Assembly (NCBI RefSeq): GCF_902498805.1
Contig: NZ_LR701637.1
Span: forward strand, 655,857 to 719,856
DNA: 64,000 nucleotides
Direction: 5' to 3'
Source of the DNA: Imperialibacter sp. EC-SDR9
GTDB taxonomy: Bacteria; Bacteroidota; Bacteroidia; Cytophagales; Cyclobacteriaceae
Shown here: piece by piece, positions 59,417-64,000 of the stretch
How the letters are laid out: every line of letters starts with the position of its first letter
How positions within the stretch are numbered: the first letter of the stretch is position 1
Notes under the pieces: model-generated
Databases searched by the model: none
What the model was told of the DNA's origin: nothing
The model's input: only the letters and a program-made list of their open reading frames with translations
Translations under genes and position numbers: made by a program

Positions 59417-62245
59417 ATGGAAACATCTTTCAAAAACAGAGCTATAAAAGCTATCTTTTTCTTGCTTTTAGGGCTTCTGCCCTCACTTTTGGCCCAAAGC
59501 CAAACTGTTGACTTAGATTCACAGATTCCAGTCGATAAAAATGTCAGGATCGGCACGCTGAAAAATGGAATGAAATACTATATCCGACACAACGACCGTC
59601 CCGAAGACCGGGTGGAGTTGCGGTTGGTAGTAAATACCGGGTCGATTCTGGAGGATCCAAGCCAACTCGGCCTTGCTCACTTCACGGAGCACATGGCCTT
59701 CAATGGCACAAAGAATTTCAAGAAAAATGAAATCGTCAATTACCTGCAATCTATAGGTGTGCAGTTTGGAGCGGACTTAAATGCCTACACCAGCTTTGAT
59801 GAAACGGTCTACATTCTGCCGATTCCCACAGACGATGAAAAAATTGTCAACCAGGGACTTCAGATTCTGGAAGACTGGGCACACAATCTCACTTTTGAAG
59901 GAGAGGAAATAGACAAAGAGAGGGGTGTGGTGATTGAAGAGTGGAGGCTTGGTCAAAGTGGTGAGCGCCGCATGCTCGACAAATACCTGCCAGTGATTTA
60001 TAAGGATTCGAGGTATGCGGAGCGCCTTCCAATAGGCACCAAAGAAAACCTGGAGACCTTCCCGCATGAAGCGATCAAGCGGTTTTACAAAGACTGGTAC
60101 CGTCCTGACCTGATGGCTGTGGTAGCCGTGGGCGATATTGATGTAGCAGTGATGGAGGCCAAGATTCAAAAGTACTTTGGAAGGATACCTGTGGCTAAAA
60201 GCCCAAAGAAAAGGGAAGAGTTTAAGGTGCCTGATCATGCCGATACCTATGTTTCTGTGTTGGCTGACAAAGAAGCTACCTTCGCCCAGGTTCGCCTATA
60301 TTTCAAAACCGACCCGGAAGAGGAGACAAAAGCCAGTGACTACAGAGACTTTCTTGTAGAGAGAGCTTTTACCGGGATGTTGAATAAGCGGCTACAGGAG
60401 CTAACGAGAGAAGCTGAGCCACCATTTGTATACGCAAGCACCAGCCATGGCGGCACCTGGGCAAGAACGAAAGATGCATTTCAGGCCTTTGCGGTAGCAA
60501 ATGAAAAAGACATAAAAGGCGGACTTCAGGCCATGATTACCGAGCTGGAGCGGGTTCGTAGGCATGGGTTTACTTCAGGCGAGTTAAAGCGCTACAAGCT
60601 CGACTTGCTGAAATCATACGAAGTCGCCTACAACGAAAGAGACAAGTCGGAGTCGGAGAATTATGTGGACGAATATGTCAATAATTTCCTCGAAAAGGAG
60701 CCGATTCCGGGCATTGAGTGGGAATACAACTTTGCAAAGGAGTATGTTGAAGGCATTGGTCTTGATGAGGTAAATGCGCTTATCGAAAAATGGATCACAA
60801 AAGAAAATAGGGTAGTGGTGATCACCGCACCTGACAAGGAGGGTGTGGTGCTGCCAACTGAGGATGAAGTGAAAGGCGTGCTCAACAGGATCAGGATATT
60901 AAAAGTTGATCCTTACGAGGACGAAGATTTTGGTGAGAGCCTGATGACCACCTTGCCCAAGCCAGGCAGCATTGTGTCAGAGAAAAAGAACGAGGCGTTG
61001 GGTATTACCGAGCTCGACCTTTCGAATGGAGTGAAGGTGTTTTTGAAGCCGACCGACTTCAAGAACGACGAAATAGTGATGACTACCTGGAGTCCCGGGG
61101 GGCACAGCCTTGCTTCCGATGCCGACTACCAGTCTGCCTCTAATGCGGCCTCTTTGGTGGATCAGGGCGGTATTGCCGACTACGATATTACCACTTTGCA
61201 AAAAGTGCTTGCAGGAAAGAGCCTTGGCGTTACGCCATTTATCAGAGAGTTGAGTGAGGGCGTGCAGGGCAGCACGACGCCAGCTGACATGGAAACGTTC
61301 TTCCAGCTGACGAATATGTATTTCACAGCCCCAAGAAAGGACGAAAAAGCGTTCCAGTCATTTATCACAAAGAACAAGTCCATCTTGTCGAATGTGATGG
61401 CCAACCCACAGTACTACTTTGTGGATCAGGTGCAACGTACGCTTTCCAACAACAGCATCAGAGGAGGCGGCTTCCCGACAGAGGCCGATTTGGATAAAAT
61501 CGATCTGGACAAAGCGTTCGCCTTTTACCAGGACAGGTTCAGTGATGTGAGCGACTTCACTTTTTTCTTTGTCGGAGCATTTAAAGTAGACGAGATCAAG
61601 CCTATGCTGGAGCAGTACATTGCCAGCTTGCCAGCCTCAGGAAGAAAAGACCAGTGGAAGGACGTTAGTCCACGGCCACCAAAGGCGCCGTTGGAGAAAA
61701 TAGTGAAGAAAGGAGTCGATCAAAAGAGCCAGGTAATCATGTATTGGGATACAGAGCAGGAGTTTGATAGGAAACAGTCATATTATCTGTCAAGCTTTGG
61801 GGAGGTAATGACCATTAAGCTGGTTGAGTTACTTCGTGAGGAAAAAGGTGGTGTGTACGGCGTAGGGGCCAATGCCAATGCAGAGAACATGCCGTACGAC
61901 CACTATACCTTCCAGGTAAGCTTCCCTTGCGGACCAGAAAATGTTGAGGAGCTGGTGACGGCTACCCTGGATGAGCTGAAGAAGCTCCAGAAGGAAGGCG
62001 TGAGTGCTGAAGACTTGAAAAAAATTAAGGAAGGTCAACGTCGGCAACTGGAGGTTAGTTTGAAAGACAATAGCTTCTGGGCCAATACCCTGCGCAGCTA
62101 TTATTATCAAGGATGGGATCCTGAAGGTATCCTGAAAGCGAAAGAAAGGATTGAAACCCTGACTTCAAAAGACATGCAGGAGGCGGCTAAGAAATATATC
62201 GATCCTGAGAAGTTCATCAAGTTGGTGTTGATGCCGGAAGAATAG
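59417..62245 (+). CDS. M16 family zinc peptidase (two-half pitrilysin type)
   Basis: 942 residues with a signal peptide (LLLGLLPSLLAQSQ), so it works in the periplasm or outside. The zinc motif HFTEH (88-92, in GLAHFTEHMAFNGTKNF) is the inverted HxxEH; a downstream Glu in GVVIEEWRLGQ gives the third ligand. The second half (about 500-942) repeats the M16 fold without a zinc motif, as usual. It degrades short peptides. The gene ends before a strong terminator at 62268. Confidence 0.94.
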   Translation: METSFKNRAIKAIFFLLLGLLPSLLAQSQTVDLDSQIPVDKNVRIGTLKNGMKYYIRHNDRPEDRVELRLVVNTGSILEDPSQLGLAHFTEHMAFNGTKNFKKNEIVNYLQSIGVQFGADLNAYTSFDETVYILPIPTDDEKIVNQGLQILEDWAHNLTFEGEEIDKERGVVIEEWRLGQSGERRMLDKYLPVIYKDSRYAERLPIGTKENLETFPHEAIKRFYKDWYRPDLMAVVAVGDIDVAVMEAKIQKYFGRIPVAKSPKKREEFKVPDHADTYVSVLADKEATFAQVRLYFKTDPEEETKASDYRDFLVERAFTGMLNKRLQELTREAEPPFVYASTSHGGTWARTKDAFQAFAVANEKDIKGGLQAMITELERVRRHGFTSGELKRYKLDLLKSYEVAYNERDKSESENYVDEYVNNFLEKEPIPGIEWEYNFAKEYVEGIGLDEVNALIEKWITKENRVVVITAPDKEGVVLPTEDEVKGVLNRIRILKVDPYEDEDFGESLMTTLPKPGSIVSEKKNEALGITELDLSNGVKVFLKPTDFKNDEIVMTTWSPGGHSLASDADYQSASNAASLVDQGGIADYDITTLQKVLAGKSLGVTPFIRELSEGVQGSTTPADMETFFQLTNMYFTAPRKDEKAFQSFITKNKSILSNVMANPQYYFVDQVQRTLSNNSIRGGGFPTEADLDKIDLDKAFAFYQDRFSDVSDFTFFFVGAFKVDEIKPMLEQYIASLPASGRKDQWKDVSPRPPKAPLEKIVKKGVDQKSQVIMYWDTEQEFDRKQSYYLSSFGEVMTIKLVELLREEKGGVYGVGANANAENMPYDHYTFQVSFPCGPENVEELVTATLDELKKLQKEGVSAEDLKKIKEGQRRQLEVSLKDNSFWANTLRSYYYQGWDPEGILKAKERIETLTSKDMQEAAKKYIDPEKFIKLVLMPEE

Positions 62246-62267
62246 GGGAAATAGAAAGATATAATCA

Positions 62268-62297
62268 GGGCATGCCTAATAGGTATGCCCCTTTTTT
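62268..62297 (+). terminator. Intrinsic terminator after M16 peptidase
   Basis: GGGCATGCCT (62268-62277) pairs with AGGTATGCCC (62281-62290), one G-U pair, three-base loop, then C and seven T residues. Confidence 0.92.
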
Positions 62298-62608
62298 TGG
62301 CACCTTTTTAAAAACGATCATGTTTCTACAAGGCTAATATTACCAAACCCTGTTGTTTTTCTGATTGGCCCAAACCACAAGTAACGTTCGAACAAATGCA
62401 GTGCTTCTTCACCTGGGTGAGCGCTGGAGATAATACCCTACTAGTTCATTCACGATTTCATCAAAATGTTCATCAACAACTGCGGATGTTTGATTGAGGT
62501 GAAGATTAGAGCAAACAGAGGGTCAATACGTTGATTTGCTCTACTTTTGGCTACCAACCTAGGCGTTCTATTGGCGTAAATGAGAGCTGGGTTAACTATA
62601 TTTATGAT
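62298..62608. other. Intergenic region before HicBA
   Basis: About 310 bases. It holds a TACTTTTG box (62542-62549) matching the Bacteroidota -7 consensus, but no well-placed TTTG upstream. On the minus strand a short frame ends at 62409 (VDEHFDEIVNELVGYYLQ segment) without a start; it could be the tail of a lost gene. No repeat of the M16 gene end was seen here. Confidence 0.4.
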
Positions 62609-62836
62609 ATGGAAAGAAAAATAGATTTACATATAGAAAAATTACCAGAAGGGGTCTACCTGGCAACTTCTGATGCTATTCAGGGGCTGGTTGCCCAGGG
62701 AAGGACAATTTCGGAAACGCTTGAGATCGCCAGAGATGTGGCCAAGAAACTGCTCGAAGCGCAGGAAGGAACTAATCCCATTGTGCTTCCTGAGTTCGAT
62801 AATGAGTTTGATCTTCCGCTGGTGATTGGGATGTAA
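62609..62836 (+). CDS. hicB: HicB-family antitoxin
   Basis: 75 residues beginning MERKIDLHIEKLPEGVYLAT, with SDAIQGLVAQGRTISETLEIARD, the partial RNase-H-like fold of HicB proteins. The longer frame from TTG 62531 adds residues with no family similarity. It lacks an obvious C-terminal DNA-binding domain, as in short HicB forms. Its stop TAA overlaps the hicA ATG by one base. Order antitoxin-toxin is reversed from E. coli hicAB. Confidence 0.88.
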   Translation: MERKIDLHIEKLPEGVYLATSDAIQGLVAQGRTISETLEIARDVAKKLLEAQEGTNPIVLPEFDNEFDLPLVIGM

Positions 62837-63063
62837 TGGGTAGGTTGTCGGGCTTTAAATACCGTGAGATTGTAAAAATGCTAAAAAAGCTAGGTTTTTC
62901 ATTTCATAGGCAAGCGGCCGGTAGCCATGAAATTTGGTGGAACGAAAGCACTGGTAGATTCACCACAATACCCAATCATCCTGGAGATATGCCAGAGGGA
63001 ACTTTGAGAGCAATTCTCAAGCAATGCGATATTGCACCAGAAGAATTTCTTAAAATGAAGTAG
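62836..63063 (+). CDS. hicA: HicA-family mRNA-interferase toxin
   Basis: 75 residues, a double-stranded-RNA-binding-like fold: KYREIVKMLKKLGFSFHRQA, then GSHEIWW with the likely catalytic His31, TTIPNHPGDMPEGTLRAILK. HicA cleaves mRNA. It is coupled to hicB by the one-base overlap. Third toxin-antitoxin pair in the window. Confidence 0.9.
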   Translation: MGRLSGFKYREIVKMLKKLGFSFHRQAAGSHEIWWNESTGRFTTIPNHPGDMPEGTLRAILKQCDIAPEEFLKMK

Positions 63064-63100
63064 AGGCTCTTTTTCGAAGAGGCTTTATTAGAGCCATAAT

Positions 63101-63488
63101 TTAATTTTCCGTTAAAGCGTTTCTAATTTCCTCGAGCACCATAAGAATATTCCTCTCAACTTCTTCATTGGTGAATCTAATCACTCTCAGGTCATGCTCC
63201 GTTAGGTCGTGGGTTCTCCCTCCATCATATTCATTTTGCTCTTTAAGGTCATGAATTTTGCCACCCGGATCTATCACTAGTTTCGCTTCATGACAGTAAA
63301 AAATGACAGTAAAAATCTGCAATGAAACCAGCCACGGGATGCTGCCTTCTAAACTTATGTCCGCCTAGCTTTCGTCCTCTGAGGTTTTGCCATAGCAGGT
63401 CTTCTGCTGCTGTGTGGTTCTTGCGCATATTTATTGCGTACTCGAAGAGGTTGCCTTGTGCGTTTTTGTGGAAGTCTCGTTTCGGCAT
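63101..63488 (-). pseudogene. DUF559 (Vsr-like) endonuclease gene broken by a 13-base tandem duplication
   Basis: The N-terminal part (63303-63488) reads NLFEYAINMRKNHTAAEDLL, then LRGRKLGGHKFRRQHPVAGF, and the C-terminal part (63101-63302) reads CHEAKLVIDPGGKIHDLKEQ, then RVIRFTNEEVERNILMVLEE. Joined without the extra copy of ATGACAGTAAAAA they give one normal DUF559 protein with the PD-(D/E)xK-like core of about 120 residues. The duplication (63290-63315) shifts the frame, so the gene is disrupted. DUF559 genes are often mobile-element linked. Confidence 0.88.
63290..63315. repeat. Perfect 13-base tandem duplication
   Basis: ATGACAGTAAAAA occurs twice back to back (63290-63302, 63303-63315) within the DUF559 gene. 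Removing one copy restores the reading frame, so the mutation is probably recent (replication slippage). Confidence 0.95.
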
Positions 63489-63507
63489 CTGTATTTCAAG
63501 GTGTTTT

Positions 63508-63602
63508 CCTCACCCCGGCCCTCTCCTTTGGGAGAGGGGGCTCGCTCAGCAGGCTGCCGAGTTACTTAATCCTTCTCCCCGGGGAGAAGGGCAGGGATGA
63601 GG
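63508..63602. repeat. Compound palindromic repeat element
   Basis: Imperfect terminal inverted arms (CCTCACCCCGGCCC 63508-63521; GGGCAGGGATGAGG 63589-63602, two mismatches) enclose two hairpins: CCCTCTCC/GGAGAGGG (63519-63538) and the perfect palindrome CCTTCTCCCCGGGGAGAAGG (63571-63590). It lies just upstream of the DUF559 gene start. Such GC-rich palindromic units of about 100 bases, next to DUF559 genes, occur in many genomes (recollection, not searched). Confidence 0.7.
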
Positions 63603-63859
63603 TTTCTTCTTCAAGATATTTATTCCAGAAGCAAATCAAAAACCATTATTAATTGGGAATTGTACTCCCTCAGCTCGATTTTACTTAGATAAGGTAATAA
63701 AATACTATATTCTCCATTATTTACCGAAGGGCTGACTTTACTACCATGAAATAGCCATAAGGAATACCCTACCCAACGGAATGAATAACCAGTCAACAGA
63801 CTACGATCTATTCCGTAATGGTACAGGCTATTCCATCTGGCCTCTAAAAAGTAAATTTT
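63603..63859. other. Intergenic region, nothing recognised
   Basis: 257 AT-rich bases before the last gene; with the palindromic element the gene-free stretch is 371 bases. No terminator, RNA gene or clear promoter could be seen. Confidence 0.4.
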
Positions 63860-64000
63860 ATGCAGATGAAACTATTCAAGAAAGAAGAGCCACAACCAAT
63901 AGAAGTAGCCGGACATGAGCTGTCTTGCCCGATTTGCTACAACAAACTGTTCTGGTCAAGGAGGGCTCAAATGAATTCCGCTGTGTCAAGCTTCTTCAAC
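63860..64000 (+). CDS. Zinc-ribbon-like protein (partial, cut by window end)
   Basis: The first 47 codons are open to the window edge: ATG 63860 (or ATG 63866) begins MQMKLFKKEEPQPIEVAGHE, continuing with LSCPICYNKLFWSRRAQ. A CxxC pair (CPIC) and context resemble nucleic-acid-binding zinc-ribbon proteins of Bacteroidota, whose second CxxC would come later. Too short to assign further. Confidence 0.6.
   Translation, partial: MQMKLFKKEEPQPIEVAGHELSCPICYNKLFWSRRAQMNSAVSSFFN

Noticed and set aside
62531-62608. 26-residue N-terminal extension of HicB
   Set aside because: No family similarity, and a promoter-like TACTTTTG box lies inside it.
1-64000. CRISPR arrays, tRNA or rRNA genes, prophage or integrase genes
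   Set aside because: No spaced direct repeats, no tRNA cloverleaf signatures and no recombinase motifs were seen on either strand; short or divergent cases could still be missed without a covariance-model search.

Overview
The window looks like a chromosome segment of a Bacteroidota bacterium, most likely a marine or soil Cytophagales. The evidence is two secreted proteins with type IX secretion (T9SS) C-terminal sorting domains, tandem DUF4249 lipoproteins, promoters of the Bacteroidota form TTTG-N17-23-TAnnTTTG, an ECF sigma/anti-sigma pair, and housekeeping genes whose sequences resemble that phylum. The genus cannot be fixed from sequence reading alone. I found no rRNA, tRNA, CRISPR array, integrase or intact transposase.

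Layout. 1-2.9 kb: end of the F1Fo ATP synthase operon (atpH partial, atpA, atpG). 3.0-5.6 kb: a reverse-strand pair, outer-membrane barrel plus propeller lipoprotein. 5.8-7.3 kb: UbiA-like prenyltransferase and methyltransferase. 7.4-10.8 kb: ECF sigma operon with an envelope readout. 10.9-14.9 kb: reverse-strand small membrane protein, SMP-30-like lipoprotein, rsgA with a structured leader, and a two-domain ABC ATPase. 15.1-18.5 kb: Na+-pumping biotin decarboxylase oadG-oadA-oadB. 18.7-22.4 kb: accessory array (RelE/ParE-type toxin-antitoxin, a T9SS protein, YefM/YoeB). 22.5-26.2 kb: scramblase-like protein and three lipoproteins. 26.5-31.8 kb: thrA-thrB-thrC and a LOG-family gene. 32-37 kb: a 1722-residue T9SS adhesin-like protein. 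37-42.6 kb: DUF547, Kef-type antiporter, glycyl-tRNA synthetase, MtfA-like peptidase. 42.8-50.0 kb: five-gene reverse-strand surface operon. 50.1-62.2 kb: dgt, MMPL exporter, ileS, lspA, DUF697 and M16 peptidase. 62.6-64.0 kb: HicBA, a broken DUF559 gene, a palindromic repeat and a partial zinc-ribbon gene.

The most interesting signal is structural. Accessory blocks sit between conserved genes, and each is bracketed by a short second copy of the end of the adjacent housekeeping gene. The 3' end of atpG plus its terminator recurs at 5.8 kb. The 3' end of oadB recurs twice, at 19.4 and 21.8 kb. The first 145 bases of dgt occur at 42.6 kb and again at the intact gene at 50.1 kb, splitting what looks like an mtfA-dgt ATGA-overlap operon. 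In the oadB copies most codon differences are synonymous, so the copies diverged while still under coding selection, which suggests import of orthologous DNA and not decay of a local duplicate. No recombinase is present in any block. Two of the blocks carry the same kind of cargo, a barrel followed by a propeller lipoprotein, and the oadB blocks carry toxin-antitoxin pairs and a T9SS protein. This looks like a repeated gene-end-anchored route for acquiring surface and addiction genes.
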